A stretch of 58,756 nucleotides of DNA from Paracoccaceae bacterium (GTDB lineage Bacteria; Pseudomonadota; Alphaproteobacteria; Rhodobacterales; Rhodobacteraceae): positions 1-58,756 of the forward strand of contig CANHLE010000012.1 in the NCBI GenBank assembly GCA_947461435.1. Reading direction: 5' to 3'. The position numbers were made by a program, and so were the translations under genes. Every line of letters starts with the position of its first letter. The stretch's first letter is position 1. Shown here one piece after another: positions 1-9,296 of the stretch. The notes under the pieces are model-generated. The model saw nothing but the letters and a program-made list of their open reading frames with translations, had not been told where the DNA came from and did no database searches.

Positions 1-1
1 G

Positions 2-385
2 TTTCTGCTCGGCGAACAGCCGCTCGAAGCTGCCTTTCGCCGCCACGGCCGCCAATTGGCCCTTGGCCTGAATTCAACCCCCGCCGCCGATGCATCGGAA
101 CTGCTGCAAGATCCCGAACTGCACAGATCCCTCACCTCGATCGTGGAACAGCTTGACCCTGAAATCGTGATCTACGACATGCCGCCCACCTTGGTCTGCG
201 ATGATCTTCTGGCCATCGCCGGGCAGGTTGATGCGGTTGTGCTGGTCACCGATGGCACCAAATCCTCGCCCGCCGACATTCGCCGTTCGGCGGAATTGCT
301 GTCAGACACCCTTCCCCTCATGGGCGTTGTGCTGAACCGCAGTCAGGATCTGCGACTTGGCCGGTATCGGTACCAAAAGGACTAA
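2..385 (+). CDS. CpsD/CapB-like polysaccharide tyrosine kinase, C-terminal part (partial)
   Basis: The gene is cut by the left edge; the frame is open from base 2 and leaves about 127 residues. What remains looks like the C-terminal half of a BY-kinase/ParA-like P-loop ATPase that partners a Wzz-type co-polymerase in exopolysaccharide export. A hydrophobic strand ending in Asp (IVIYDMPP) fits the Walker B-type motif of this family, followed by VVLVTDGTKSS and the terminal strand GVVLNRS. The P-loop itself would lie to the left of the window. The protein ends in RYRYQKD, so a short tyrosine tail of the kind autophosphorylated in BY-kinases may be present, although the cluster is small. The stop is 9 bp before the Wzz-like gene, so the two are probably cotranscribed. 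Family assignment is good; kinase activity is inferred. Confidence 0.72.
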   Translation, partial: FLLGEQPLEAAFRRHGRQLALGLNSTPAADASELLQDPELHRSLTSIVEQLDPEIVIYDMPPTLVCDDLLAIAGQVDAVVLVTDGTKSSPADIRRSAELLSDTLPLMGVVLNRSQDLRLGRYRYQKD

Positions 386-394
386 GCGCGCATC

Positions 395-1741
395 ATGGGA
401 CAAATTCAAACCCTCGACGACCTGTTCAGCTTCCTTTTGCGCCGCTTCAAGGTGATCGCCACCGTCACCCTGATCGGCATGATCCTGTCCTTGGCCTATG
501 CAAAATCTCTGCCGCGCCTGTACGAAGCGGCGGCGTCCTTGCAGGTCGAACTGCCCACCTTGGCCGATGCCGGCTCAGATCAGGCAGGCCGCGACGCCGC
601 CCAGATGCTGCAATCCATCGAACAGGATCTGACCACGCGCGATGCAATGATGGCGGTCATCGACCGTCATCAACTCTTTGCGGGCATCGATGGCCTCAGC
701 GCGGATCGTCAGGCCTTTTTGCTGCGTCAGGCCGTGCGGTTTCAGCCCATCACCTCAACAACCGCTCCCACCTTTGGGGGCCCCTCTGCCATCTCGGCCC
801 TGATCATTTCCGCCACCTGGGACGATCCCGAAACCGCCGCCCGCATTGCCAATGATTTCGCGCAGTCCTTGCTGGATTATTCCGCGGCCGGAAAGCGCGA
901 CCGCGCTCAGGAAACTGAAACCTTCTTTCAAGCCGAAGTTGACCGGATCGGCGCCGACATTCAGCGCGCCGAATCCGATCTGGCGGCCTTCAAGAACAGC
1001 AAAGCCGATTATCTGCCCGAAATCAGCGCCTCACGCCGAGACGAGATGATTGGCCTTGAAACCGATCTGCGCCAAGCCGAACGCGAGGTGGCCACCCTGA
1101 ACGGTCAGCGCGCCGCGATTGTGGCCACGGGCAGCCAAAGGGCCACCGACAAACGCCGCTTGGCCGAAATTGACGCTGCCCTCGAAGTGGCCGTCTCGCA
1201 GCGCAACCAAGTCTCGGCGCGCCGCGACGAATTGATGGCCGCCTTGGCCGAGGCGCCCGCCGTGGAACAGGCCCTGTCCGGCTATGAACGGCAGTTGGGG
1301 CTGCTTCAGGACAAATATGATGCCGCCGTCAACCAACTCTCCACCGCGCAGACCGATGTTCAATTGGCCGTCAGCAACAAGACCGAACGTTTTGCCCTTC
1401 TGGAACGCGCCAACACCCCCGAAGATTCCATCGGGGCCAGCCGCAGAAAGGTCGCCGTGATGGGCACCTTGCTCAGTCTGATTGCGGCCATGGGCCTGTG
1501 TTTTGTCTACGAACAGATCTTCCCCATCGTGCGCACCGCCGAACAGTTGGAACGTCAGCTGCAAATTCGCCCCATCGTGTCGATCCCCGATCTTGCCGCC
1601 GCCGCGGCGCGGCCCCGCCTGTCGCAGGTCTTGCGCATGGTCGACGATCCCGCGCGTCCGGTGCTCGGTCTGCCGCGCTATCTGGCCGTCGCGGCCGTGG
1701 CAACGCTGGGTCTTTTGATCCTTGCGGCCCTGTTGGGCTAA
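395..1741 (+). CDS. Wzz/GumC-type polysaccharide co-polymerase (chain-length determinant)
   Basis: 448 residues. It has an N-terminal membrane helix (about residues 18-36), a long charged helical periplasmic region (about 165-325, rich in Glu, Arg, Ala and Gln, probably coiled coil), a second helix near 352-372 and a final one over the last 20 residues. This is the layout of PCP-2 chain-length regulators that set polymer length in Wzx/Wzy-type export. The cytosolic kinase domain is not fused but encoded just upstream, as in split CpsC/CpsD-like systems. A third C-terminal helix is more than the usual two and may be an alphaproteobacterial variant. ATG start follows a short spacer after the kinase stop. 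Likely works with the priming transferase and flippase encoded nearby. Confidence 0.85.
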   Translation: MGQIQTLDDLFSFLLRRFKVIATVTLIGMILSLAYAKSLPRLYEAAASLQVELPTLADAGSDQAGRDAAQMLQSIEQDLTTRDAMMAVIDRHQLFAGIDGLSADRQAFLLRQAVRFQPITSTTAPTFGGPSAISALIISATWDDPETAARIANDFAQSLLDYSAAGKRDRAQETETFFQAEVDRIGADIQRAESDLAAFKNSKADYLPEISASRRDEMIGLETDLRQAEREVATLNGQRAAIVATGSQRATDKRRLAEIDAALEVAVSQRNQVSARRDELMAALAEAPAVEQALSGYERQLGLLQDKYDAAVNQLSTAQTDVQLAVSNKTERFALLERANTPEDSIGASRRKVAVMGTLLSLIAAMGLCFVYEQIFPIVRTAEQLERQLQIRPIVSIPDLAAAAARPRLSQVLRMVDDPARPVLGLPRYLAVAAVATLGLLILAALLG

Positions 1742-1753
1742 TCCAAAACCCGC

Positions 1754-1789
1754 AAAAAAATAACGAGCGGTCCCTTGGGCCGCTCGTTA
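1754..1789 (-). terminator. Rho-independent terminator of the sugar transferase gene
   Basis: A 10-bp perfect stem (1761-1770 with 1780-1789) is followed, reading on the minus strand, by seven consecutive T (bases 1760 to 1754). It lies about 20 bp past the stop of the minus-strand sugar transferase gene. On the plus strand the stem lacks a T run, so it probably serves the minus strand mainly, though it may also slow transcription from the Wzz-like gene. Confidence 0.85.
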
Positions 1790-1808
1790 TGACGTTCTGA
1801 AAAAGGGA

Positions 1809-2525
1809 TTAATATCCGGTACCGTTTAATACAACTGACACGGTGCGTACTAAAATTCCAAGATCAGTTTTCAGGCTCAGGGCTTGTTCATAGGCGGTGT
1901 CATAGTCGGCCCGCGCCTCAAACGTCGTGCGGTTGCGTCCAGCGGTCTGCCAATACCCCGTCACGCCGGGCCGCAGCACATAATAGGCCGTGCCGGGATA
2001 CATCAACTGCTGGCTGATCATCATCGGCCGCGGGCCAACAAGGCTCATGTCGCCCTTCAGCACGTTCCAAAGCTGCGGCAACTCGTCCAAAGAAGACTTG
2101 CGCAACACGCGGCCAAACCGGGTGATCCGGGGATCGTTTTGCAGCTTTTGCGTCTGGTCCCATTCCGCCCTCGCGGTGGGGTTAGCCTCCAGATATTCCA
2201 TCATGCGCGCATCGGCATCCAGAACCATCGACCGCAGTTTCCACATGCGGAACTTCTTGCCCTGCCGGCCCACACGCATCTGCGTGTAAAACGGGTTTCC
2301 CCCTTCCAGGGCGACTACCAACGCCAAAGCGCCCACCACCGGCACAATCACCGGAAGGGCCAGCGCAATCGCCGTGATATCAAAGGCGCGCTTGAACAGG
2401 TTCCGATACGGACCGGGCCGCTTTGGCGGCGCAGCAAGCGCAAAAGCCGGGGCATCTGCAAGCGGCGGCGTTCCGGCTGAAAGCACCGGAAAGCTCGTCG
2501 AAATCTCCGACAGGTTGATCGTCAT
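1809..2525 (-). CDS. ExoY/WcaJ-type undecaprenyl-phosphate sugar phosphotransferase
   Basis: Initiating glycosyl-1-phosphate transferase that loads the first sugar onto undecaprenyl phosphate for polysaccharide assembly. It contains one membrane hairpin (around AFDITAIALALPVIVPVVG) followed by the conserved catalytic domain, including MWKLRSMVLDAD, KSSLDELPQLWNVLKGD and MSLVGPRP, which are hallmarks of the bacterial sugar transferase family. At about 238 residues it is the short ExoY-like form without the extra N-terminal helices of WcaJ/WbaP. I start it at the ATG at 2525 because a GGGGA lies 6 nt upstream; an in-frame ATG at 2531 and a GTG at 2540 are alternatives. It stands alone on the minus strand, with a 590-bp spacer upstream, so it likely has its own promoter. 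The sugar specificity cannot be read from sequence. Confidence 0.88.
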   Translation of the reverse strand: MTINLSEISTSFPVLSAGTPPLADAPAFALAAPPKRPGPYRNLFKRAFDITAIALALPVIVPVVGALALVVALEGGNPFYTQMRVGRQGKKFRMWKLRSMVLDADARMMEYLEANPTARAEWDQTQKLQNDPRITRFGRVLRKSSLDELPQLWNVLKGDMSLVGPRPMMISQQLMYPGTAYYVLRPGVTGYWQTAGRNRTTFEARADYDTAYEQALSLKTDLGILVRTVSVVLNGTGY

Positions 2526-3132
2526 TGCCATTCCCCGCACGACAATTGTTGCGCAAAGTGACGATGATCACGGACAGCAACATTTGCCGATCGGATGACA
2601 AAGGCCAAAGCCTCTTCCGGTAGCAGACACATAAATCCAGAAAAACAGCACATAATCTTTGCCCAAACAGATAGGCCCCCATTGATTATTTTACGCGGGC
2701 ATGGGTGGGTTTGGCGACAGGCTTCACCGCATTTCTGACATATTTTAGGCGCAATTAAGCAGAATTTTTCCGCCATCATGGCTAAAATATGCCCAAGCGG
2801 TCTTTAAATACTCTCTTAGGTTGCATATCGCCAAAATTAACCAATTTCTCCCGCCAAAGTGATTCGCGCCCCCGATCTTGCAACCGCAGAGTTCGGCGCG
2901 TCCTTGGCGGGGAAAAGCGGGAAGCGAAAAACAAGGTTAATAGAACTTATTGTTTCCAATATGAATTATAGTTAACTAAGACGGCCAGATTTCCCGCGTC
3001 AGGGCCACAGGTCCCCCGCTGTTCCGGACGACGCCTGTCCGGAATCTGCACAGTCCCTGAATCTCGCGCCCAGTGGCGGACCGAGAGAGTGAGCCGTAAG
3101 TTACAATCGCCCTAAAATCGAATGATCGTTTC
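2526..3132. other. AT-rich intergenic spacer in the polysaccharide locus
   Basis: About 600 bp with no convincing gene, clearly more AT-rich than the surrounding coding sequence, especially 2560-2990. It must hold the promoter of the minus-strand sugar transferase and the 3' end of the rml operon. I could not pick a promoter with confidence. A 60-codon plus-strand frame at 2789-2971 looks random. A nested inverted repeat at 2999-3060 is listed separately. Confidence 0.6.
2999..3060. repeat. Nested inverted repeat, possible RNA structure or operator
   Basis: Inner arms TTCCGGAC (3022-3029) and GTCCGGAA (3037-3044) are perfect complements with a 7-nt loop. They are enclosed by TCAGGG (2999-3004) and CCCTGA (3055-3060). 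It lies 70-135 nt downstream of the rmlA stop. No T run follows on either strand, so it is not a classical intrinsic terminator. It could be a 3' stabilising structure for the rml mRNA, an operator, or part of a small RNA. Confidence 0.45.
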
Positions 3133-4005
3133 TTATTCAGAAACAATTCGGTTCAAATAAGTCCCATATTCATTTTTAGCGAAGGTTTTGGCGCGCTGCT
3201 TTAACATGGCCTTGTCCATCCAGCCGGCGCGAAAGGCAATTTCATCGGGGCTTCCCACTTGCAGGCCTTGGCGCTGTTCCAATGTGCGCACGAAATTCCC
3301 CGCGTCCAAAAGACTGGCATGGGTGCCGGTATCCAGCCAGGCAAACCCGCGCCCCATGCGTTCGATCTTCAGGCTGCCCTCGGCCAGATACATTTCCAGC
3401 AGATCTGTAATCTCCAACTCTCCGCGCGCGGAAGGTTTGACCTTCGCGGCAAACTCCGGCGCGCGCCCGTCCAGAAAATACAGCCCCGTCACGGCATAGT
3501 TGGATGGCGGAACCTTTGGTTTTTCAACGATCTGGTTCACCACACCGGCCGCATCGAACCCCACCACGCCATAGCGTTCCGGGTCTGAAACCTGATACCC
3601 AAACACCGTGCCGCCGCGCGCTTGTCCGTCCGCCGCCGCCAGCATGTCGGGCAGTCCATGCCCGAAAAAGATATTGTCGCCCAGAACCATGGCCGACGGC
3701 GCGCCCGCCAGAAAATCGGCCGCCAGCAAATAGGCCTGCGCCAAACCATCGGGCGATGGTTGCGGGATATAGGTCAACGAAATTCCCCATTGGCTGCCAT
3801 CGCCCATCAAGCGCTTGAACTGGCTTTGATCTTCGGGCGTGGTGATCACGGCAATCTCGCGGATCCCGGTCAACATCAGCGCAGACAGCGGGTAATAGAT
3901 CATGGGCTTGTCATAAATGGGCAAAAGCTGCTTGGACACACCCATCGTAATGGGCCAAAGCCGTGTACCGGATCCGCCGGCAAGAATGATGCCCTTACGT
4001 TTCAT
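3133..4005 (-). CDS. rmlA: Glucose-1-phosphate thymidylyltransferase
   Basis: First enzyme of dTDP-L-rhamnose synthesis, joining dTTP and glucose-1-phosphate. The N-terminus KGIILAGGSGTRLWPIT is the nucleotide-binding signature of this family, and YDKPMIYYPLSALM and MVLGDNIFFGHG are typical RmlA motifs. About 290 residues, the usual length. The start at 4005 is chosen because the ATG overlaps the stop of rmlD (TGATG); the frame is open further upstream but that stretch is antisense to rmlD coding frame and lacks homology features. Last gene of the flippase-rmlC-rmlB-rmlD-rmlA unit. Product feeds rmlB. Confidence 0.95.
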   Translation of the reverse strand: MKRKGIILAGGSGTRLWPITMGVSKQLLPIYDKPMIYYPLSALMLTGIREIAVITTPEDQSQFKRLMGDGSQWGISLTYIPQPSPDGLAQAYLLAADFLAGAPSAMVLGDNIFFGHGLPDMLAAADGQARGGTVFGYQVSDPERYGVVGFDAAGVVNQIVEKPKVPPSNYAVTGLYFLDGRAPEFAAKVKPSARGELEITDLLEMYLAEGSLKIERMGRGFAWLDTGTHASLLDAGNFVRTLEQRQGLQVGSPDEIAFRAGWMDKAMLKQRAKTFAKNEYGTYLNRIVSE

Positions 4006-4856
4006 CACAGCAGTTCCTTCAACATGACGCTCAGTTCGGTTTTCCAGTCGGGCCGCTGAACCCCAAAGGCGGCGGCCAGACTGCCGCAATCCATCCGGCT
4101 GTTGGCCGGGCGGCGGGCGGGCGTGGGATAGGCAGCGCTGGGGATATCCGTGATCTGGCAGGGCAGCCCCGCCTGCGCCATGATCTCCCGCGCGAAATCG
4201 GCCCAGGATGTGTCTGGCGCACCGCTGAAGTGATGGGTGCCGCCCTTCGAGCCCGCGACCATCGCCCGCATGCAGGTGAACAGCGCGTCCGCGATGGCGC
4301 AGGCCGGCGTCGGCCCCCCGATCTGATCGGCCACAACATTCAGCGCAGAACGCTCGCGCCCCAGCCGCAGCATGGTCTTGACGAAATTGCTGCCATGGGC
4401 CGAAACCACCCATGACGTGCGCAAGATCAAGGCATTGCCGCCCGCCGCCCGCACGCCAATTTCGCCTTTCAGCTTAGACCGGCCGTAAGCCCCCAAGGGG
4501 CCCGTCGGATCCTCGGGGGCAAAAGGCGCCGTGCCCAACCCGTTGAAGACATAATCGGTGGAAACATGCGCAAACGGCACCCCGCGCGCGGCGCAGGCCC
4601 GCGCCATGGCCGTGGGCGCATCCCCGTTCACAATCGTGGCCGCAGGCTCTTCGGTCTCCGCCTTATCCACCGCTGTCCAGGCTGCGGCGTTGATCACCCC
4701 GTCCACATCCGCCGCCATCACGGCAGCGGCGCAAGCGGCCGGGTCCATCAGATCGGCCTCGGCCCGGGACAGAAACCGCGCGGTCACTCCGGCAGGCAAG
4801 CGCCGGGCAAGTTCATGGGCCACCTGCCCGGTTTGGCCGAAAACCAACAGCTTCAT
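4005..4856 (-). CDS. rmlD: dTDP-4-dehydrorhamnose reductase
   Basis: Last step of dTDP-L-rhamnose synthesis, the NAD(P)H reduction of the 4-keto sugar. 283 residues. The N-terminal Rossmann motif is LLVFGQTGQVA; INAAAWTAVDKAE and VSTDYVFNG are diagnostic of RmlD, and the catalytic YxxxK is YGRSK. Its stop overlaps the rmlA start by one base. A gap of 70 bp separates it from rmlB upstream, the only notable spacer in the operon; I see no hairpin in it. Confidence 0.95.
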   Translation of the reverse strand: MKLLVFGQTGQVAHELARRLPAGVTARFLSRAEADLMDPAACAAAVMAADVDGVINAAAWTAVDKAETEEPAATIVNGDAPTAMARACAARGVPFAHVSTDYVFNGLGTAPFAPEDPTGPLGAYGRSKLKGEIGVRAAGGNALILRTSWVVSAHGSNFVKTMLRLGRERSALNVVADQIGGPTPACAIADALFTCMRAMVAGSKGGTHHFSGAPDTSWADFAREIMAQAGLPCQITDIPSAAYPTPARRPANSRMDCGSLAAAFGVQRPDWKTELSVMLKELL

Positions 4857-4926
4857 CGGTCAGAACCCTGCCACAGGTTGAAATCAGCCCCGCACGGGCC
4901 AAGGGTGCAGCACAACTTTTGTTTGG

Positions 4927-5967
4927 TCATGCCTTGACCCCCAACCGAACACCCACCCCGGCGCGCGCTTGCAGCGGTTTCCACCACGCCTCGTTGTCCA
5001 GATACCACTGTACGGTCTTTTCAAGACCCTCTTCCACCGTCACCGATGGCCGCCAGCCGAGTTCGCTTCTGATCCGCGAGGGGTCGATCGCATAGCGCGC
5101 GTCGTGGCCGGGGCGGTCGGTGACATAGGTGATCTGATCGGCATAGGGCCGCGCTTTGGGGCGCTTCTTGTCCAAAATAGCGCAAATCGTGGTCACCAGA
5201 TCAATGTTGCGCCGCTCGTTCTCCCCGCCGATATTATAGCTGCGTCCCACCGCGCCTTTTTGCACCACAAGCAGCAGCGCATCCGCATGATCTTCGACAT
5301 AAAGCCAATCGCGCACATTCAAACCGGCCCCATAAACCGGGATCGGTTTACCCGCCAGCGCGTTCAAGATCGTCACCGGAACCAACTTTTCGGGAAAATG
5401 GAACGGACCGTAGTTGTTCGAACAATTGGTCAAGACCACCGGCAGGCCATAGGTTTCATGCCAGGCCCGCACCAGATGGTCGCTGGCCGCCTTTGACGCC
5501 GAATAGGGGCTGCGCGGATCATAGGGCGTATCTTCCGTGAATTGACCCGTCTCGCCCAACGATCCAAAAACCTCATCGGTCGAAATATGGTGAAACCGAA
5601 AGGCCTCGGGCTTGCCCATCTGCTGCCAATAGGCGCGCGCCGATTCCAGCATGTTATAGGTGCCGTTGATATTGGTCAGGATAAAATCACCCGGCCCGTC
5701 GATCGATCGGTCCACGTGGCTTTCGGCGGCCAAATGCATCACGGCATCGGGCCGATGCGTGGCAAACACCTCGTCCAGTCGGGCTCGGTCGCGAATATCG
5801 GCCTGTTCAAACGAATACAGGTTCGACGTGGCAACCGAGGCGACATTTTCGGCGCAGGCGGCATAGGTCATGGCATCAAGGTTAATCACCTCATGCCCGC
5901 GCGCGATGGCCAGACGCACCACGGCAGATCCGATAAACCCTGCGCCGCCCGTCACCAGAAGCTTCAT
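4927..5967 (-). CDS. rmlB: dTDP-glucose 4,6-dehydratase
   Basis: Second step of the dTDP-rhamnose pathway: NAD-dependent dehydration of dTDP-glucose to the 4-keto-6-deoxy sugar. 346 residues, normal for the family. Motifs are [13 protein letters not shown] at the N-terminus, [20 protein letters not shown], the catalytic [12 protein letters not shown] and [12 protein letters not shown]. Start ATG at 5967 overlaps the rmlC stop in an ATGA tetranucleotide, a sign of translational coupling. Confidence 0.96.
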   Translation of the reverse strand: MKLLVTGGAGFIGSAVVRLAIARGHEVINLDAMTYAACAENVASVATSNLYSFEQADIRDRARLDEVFATHRPDAVMHLAAESHVDRSIDGPGDFILTNINGTYNMLESARAYWQQMGKPEAFRFHHISTDEVFGSLGETGQFTEDTPYDPRSPYSASKAASDHLVRAWHETYGLPVVLTNCSNNYGPFHFPEKLVPVTILNALAGKPIPVYGAGLNVRDWLYVEDHADALLLVVQKGAVGRSYNIGGENERRNIDLVTTICAILDKKRPKARPYADQITYVTDRPGHDARYAIDPSRIRSELGWRPSVTVEEGLEKTVQWYLDNEAWWKPLQARAGVGVRLGVKA

Positions 5968-6530
5968 TTTGCACCCTCAAAGGCAAAGGGGCTGACAAAA
6001 TCGCGCAGCAAAGGCGCCGCCATGTCTTTGGCCGACAGAACCGGATCGCCCGTCAGGGCCCAGTCAATGCCGATCTCGTCATCATTCCAGCGCACCGCGC
6101 CATCGCACTCGGGCGCATAAACGTCGGTGCATTTATATTGCACTTCGGTATTTTCTGCCCGCGTGACAAAGCCGTGCAAAAAGCCCTTGGGCACGTACAA
6201 CTGCTTGCCATTCTCGGCCGTCAGTTCAACCCCCACCCATTTTCCATAGGTCGGGCTGCCACGGCGAATATCGACGGCCACATCAAAAATCGCCCCTTTG
6301 GAGCAGCGCACCAACTTGTCCTGCGCATGAGGCGGAGATTGAAAATGCAGCCCCCGCAGGGTGCCGACCCGCGCCGACATCGAATGATTGTCCTGCACAA
6401 AAACCACATCCAGACCCGCCGCCTTCGCCCGGTCTACGTTGTAGGTTTCCACAAACCAACCCCGCTCATCGCCAAATCGTTTTGGAGTCAAGATCACGAG
6501 GTCTGGCAAAGCTGTGTGTTCAATCAACAT
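5964..6530 (-). CDS. rmlC: dTDP-4-dehydrorhamnose 3,5-epimerase
   Basis: Cupin-fold epimerase, third step of dTDP-L-rhamnose synthesis. 188 residues. RmlC signatures are [44 protein letters not shown] and the region [12 protein letters not shown], with the catalytic His in the RGLHFQ segment. It is 22 bp downstream of the flippase gene, so the flippase and all four rml genes form one minus-strand transcription unit. Confidence 0.96.
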   Translation of the reverse strand: MLIEHTALPDLVILTPKRFGDERGWFVETYNVDRAKAAGLDVVFVQDNHSMSARVGTLRGLHFQSPPHAQDKLVRCSKGAIFDVAVDIRRGSPTYGKWVGVELTAENGKQLYVPKGFLHGFVTRAENTEVQYKCTDVYAPECDGAVRWNDDEIGIDWALTGDPVLSAKDMAAPLLRDFVSPFAFEGAK

Positions 6531-6552
6531 TCGGACCGCCCAAGAAGTTCGC

Positions 6553-7914
6553 CTACCCCCTAGCGAAGGATGTTAAGAAGTCAACCAGATTTGATTGCAA
6601 AAGACCAACCGCAACCCCGCCCGCGGCCAAAAAAAACACCAGATCGTGCACAAAATCCCATGCCTGATGCCGCCGCGCCAAAGCCACGATCGCAAGATGC
6701 GTCACCACCCCCGCCGCCCCCAGCGCCGCAAGGGCCCCCATCAAACCGCCAAGTTCGACGCCCACCACAAAGGCCGCTGTCTGCACCACCGCGCGCAGGG
6801 CCATGACCAGAAAATATCCCTTGGAATTGCCCGCTGCCAAGGCCGATTGGTCATAGGTCATCCCAATCACCTGCGGCATCTGCGCCAGCGTCAGCGCCGC
6901 CATGATCTGCGCCGCCGCCCCATACCGCGGATCATACAGCAGCCCCACGATCTGGGCCGAAAACCCACCCACCAAAGCCAAAAGCACCAGAACGCTGCCG
7001 GTCAGCCCAAAGCGTAACCTGCGCAGTCGCGCTGCATTTTCCGCCGACGCGGCAGGGGGCCGGTCGCGGTAAATCGGGATCATGATCCGTCCGGTCACCG
7101 CACCCGCCAAAAGCACCGGAAACGAGGCCAAGAAGTACCCGATGTTGTAAATCCCCAACTGGTCCAACGGCAAATAGGCCCCCAAGATCGCCTTGTCGCC
7201 CTGCGACAATAAAAAGCCGCAGGCGGTCGACAGGAAGATCCACTTGCCAAAATGAACAAGATCGTGCCCCGCCTCGGCCTGCCATTGCAGACGATTGGCC
7301 CGTCCGGGCAAAAAGGCGTGCATCAAAACCAACTTGGCCACGGCCCCCAGAATGGCCCCCCAAACCAGCGCCCAGACCGACCCCAGCGCAAAGGCCAGCG
7401 CCACGATCGCGGCGATGCCAAGGATCTGCGCGATCAGATCCAACAAGGTGACGCGCGCCAAAAGCAGATGCCGGTTCGCCGTGTCGATCCGCGTCGGGTT
7501 GAACCCCGAAATCAACAGCGTCAGCCCCGCCGCCGGCACCAAAAGGCGCAAGTCCGGCACCTCGTAAAACGCAGCCACCGGAACGGCCGCAGCGCAGGTC
7601 AACAGCCACAAGATCCCGCCACGCAGAACGTTGATGGTAAAGGCCGTGTCCAGAAATTCCGGCGCATCGCCTTTCGGGTGCTGGCTGATCGCCGGACCAA
7701 TCCCCACATCCGAAAACATCGCCAAGCCCACCAGAACAACCGACACCAAGGCCATCTGTCCAAAGGCTTCTGGAAACAGCAGGCGGGTCAAGATCAGGTT
7801 TGACGCCAACCGAAGGGCCTGCGTCATCGCATAGGATCCCGCCGTCAGCATCGATCCGGTCAGGGCCCGGGCGAACAGGCCTTCGGACAAGGGGGACGAT
7901 TTGGCATCACTCAT
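6553..7914 (-). CDS. Wzx-type oligosaccharide flippase (MVF/polysaccharide transport family)
   Basis: About 453 residues with roughly 12 hydrophobic segments, as expected for MOP-superfamily exporters that flip lipid-linked repeat units across the inner membrane. The N-terminal pattern (LTRLLFPEAFGQMALVSVVL, then a segment with DVGIGPAISQH) is typical of the Wzx/WzxC/TuaB group. The start at 7914 is preferred: it follows a purine-rich stretch and begins just before the first helix, while the 47-codon upstream extension has no hydrophobic or conserved character. First gene of the rml operon and divergent from the glycosyltransferase at 8088. Confidence 0.88.
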   Translation of the reverse strand: MSDAKSSPLSEGLFARALTGSMLTAGSYAMTQALRLASNLILTRLLFPEAFGQMALVSVVLVGLAMFSDVGIGPAISQHPKGDAPEFLDTAFTINVLRGGILWLLTCAAAVPVAAFYEVPDLRLLVPAAGLTLLISGFNPTRIDTANRHLLLARVTLLDLIAQILGIAAIVALAFALGSVWALVWGAILGAVAKLVLMHAFLPGRANRLQWQAEAGHDLVHFGKWIFLSTACGFLLSQGDKAILGAYLPLDQLGIYNIGYFLASFPVLLAGAVTGRIMIPIYRDRPPAASAENAARLRRLRFGLTGSVLVLLALVGGFSAQIVGLLYDPRYGAAAQIMAALTLAQMPQVIGMTYDQSALAAGNSKGYFLVMALRAVVQTAAFVVGVELGGLMGALAALGAAGVVTHLAIVALARRHQAWDFVHDLVFFLAAGGVAVGLLQSNLVDFLTSFARG

Positions 7915-8087
7915 CGGTGTCTCTGGCTTGCGGTTGCGGCAGATTTCTTGGGAATGGCGCAGCAATTGGCCATAGGCAAGGAAACATTGCGTTTCCGCTG
8001 CCCCATTTGGGGGGGTGCGCCTGCAAGAAGGCTTTCGCAATGCGCCCGGCCCCACTAGGCTGGCGGCACCTTTGTTCTGGTAGTCTC

Positions 8088-9296
8088 GTGCCCCAATTGA
8101 CCATTGCCTATCTTGTTAACACCTATCCGCGCGCGTCCCACAGCTTTATCCGGCGCGAGATTCAAGCGCTGGAACGGCAGGGCCTGATGCTGCACCGCTT
8201 TGCGATGCGCACGGATCGCGCCGCGCTGAAAGACCCTGCCGATCTGGCCGAAGACGCGCGGACCGAACATGTTCTCTCCGTCCCGAAACTGCGCCTTTTG
8301 CGCCTGTCCCTGTCCACGCTTGCGGCGCATCCGGCGCGCGCTTTGGCCGCCGTGCGTCTGGCCTTGTCGCTGGGCGGGGCTGCCAATGCACGGCGGCGCC
8401 ATCTGGTCTATCTGGTCGAAGCGGCCTACGTCGCGGCCCGCTGCCGTGCGCTGAACATCGGCCATATTCACGCCCATTTCGGCACAAACTCCACCACGGT
8501 GGCGCTTTTGGTGGGGGCTTTGGGCGGTCCGGGGTTCAGCTTCACGGCGCACGGCCCCGAAGAGTTTGATGCGCCCCATGCCCTGTCCTTGGGGCGAAAG
8601 GTGCAGTCTAGCCGTTTTGCCGTTGCCATTTCATCCTTTGGCCGCTCGCAGCTGTGCCGCTGGGCGGATCCGGGCCAGTGGGACAAGATCAAGGTGGTTC
8701 ACTGTGCCATCGAACCGGCCCTATTCAAGACTCCGCCCCCCCTGCCCGTCGGCGGCCCGCATCTGGTGGCCATCGGGCGGCTGTCGGCGCAAAAGGGATT
8801 TGCCCTGCTGATGGACGCGGTGGCTGCCGCTGTGCCCGATCTGCCGGGCCTGCGCGTGACCCTTGTCGGCGACGGAGAGCTGCGGCCCCAGATCGAGGCG
8901 GCGATTGCCGCCAAGGGGCTTGGGGCGCATGTCCATCTGGCCGGATGGCAAGACGAGGCCGGCGTGCGCGCGGCCCTTGCAGGGGCACAGGCCCTGATCC
9001 TGCCCTCTTTTGCCGAAGGCCTGCCCGTGGTTGTGATGGAGGCGATGGCTGCGGCGCGGCCGGTGATTGCCACGGCCATCGCCGGTGTGCCGGAATTGGT
9101 AACGCCCGATGTCGGCTGGCTGGTGCCCGCGGGCGATGCGGCGGCTTTGGCGGACGCGATCCGCACCATGGCCGCAACGCCGCTGCCCCTTTTGCAGGCC
9201 ATGGGCTTGGCGGGCCGAACCCGCGCCTTGACCCGTCATGACGCCGATACCGAGGCGGCCAAGCTTGCCACCTTGTTCAAAGAGGCAGCGCCATGA
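8088..9296 (+). CDS. Family 4-type glycosyltransferase (WcaL-like)
   Basis: GT-B glycosyltransferase of about 402 residues. The N-terminal half has IAYLVNTYPRASHSFIRREI and HIHAHFGTNSTTVALL, the pattern of WcaL-like enzymes. The C-terminal half has VAIGRLSAQKGFALLMDA and the E-x7-E donor-binding motif in AEGLPVVVMEAMAAARPVI. It probably adds a sugar to the lipid-linked repeat in the cytosol. The GTG at 8088 gives the best N-terminus (VPQLTIAYLVNTYP); an ATG at 8040 in the same frame is possible. No strong ribosome binding site is visible for either. The 3' end overlaps the next gene by 4 nt (ATGA). Confidence 0.87.
   Translation: MPQLTIAYLVNTYPRASHSFIRREIQALERQGLMLHRFAMRTDRAALKDPADLAEDARTEHVLSVPKLRLLRLSLSTLAAHPARALAAVRLALSLGGAANARRRHLVYLVEAAYVAARCRALNIGHIHAHFGTNSTTVALLVGALGGPGFSFTAHGPEEFDAPHALSLGRKVQSSRFAVAISSFGRSQLCRWADPGQWDKIKVVHCAIEPALFKTPPPLPVGGPHLVAIGRLSAQKGFALLMDAVAAAVPDLPGLRVTLVGDGELRPQIEAAIAAKGLGAHVHLAGWQDEAGVRAALAGAQALILPSFAEGLPVVVMEAMAAARPVIATAIAGVPELVTPDVGWLVPAGDAAALADAIRTMAATPLPLLQAMGLAGRTRALTRHDADTEAAKLATLFKEAAP

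Noticed and set aside
2789-2971. A 60-codon plus-strand frame in the AT-rich spacer
   Set aside because: No ribosome site, no hydrophobic or conserved pattern and no partner gene.
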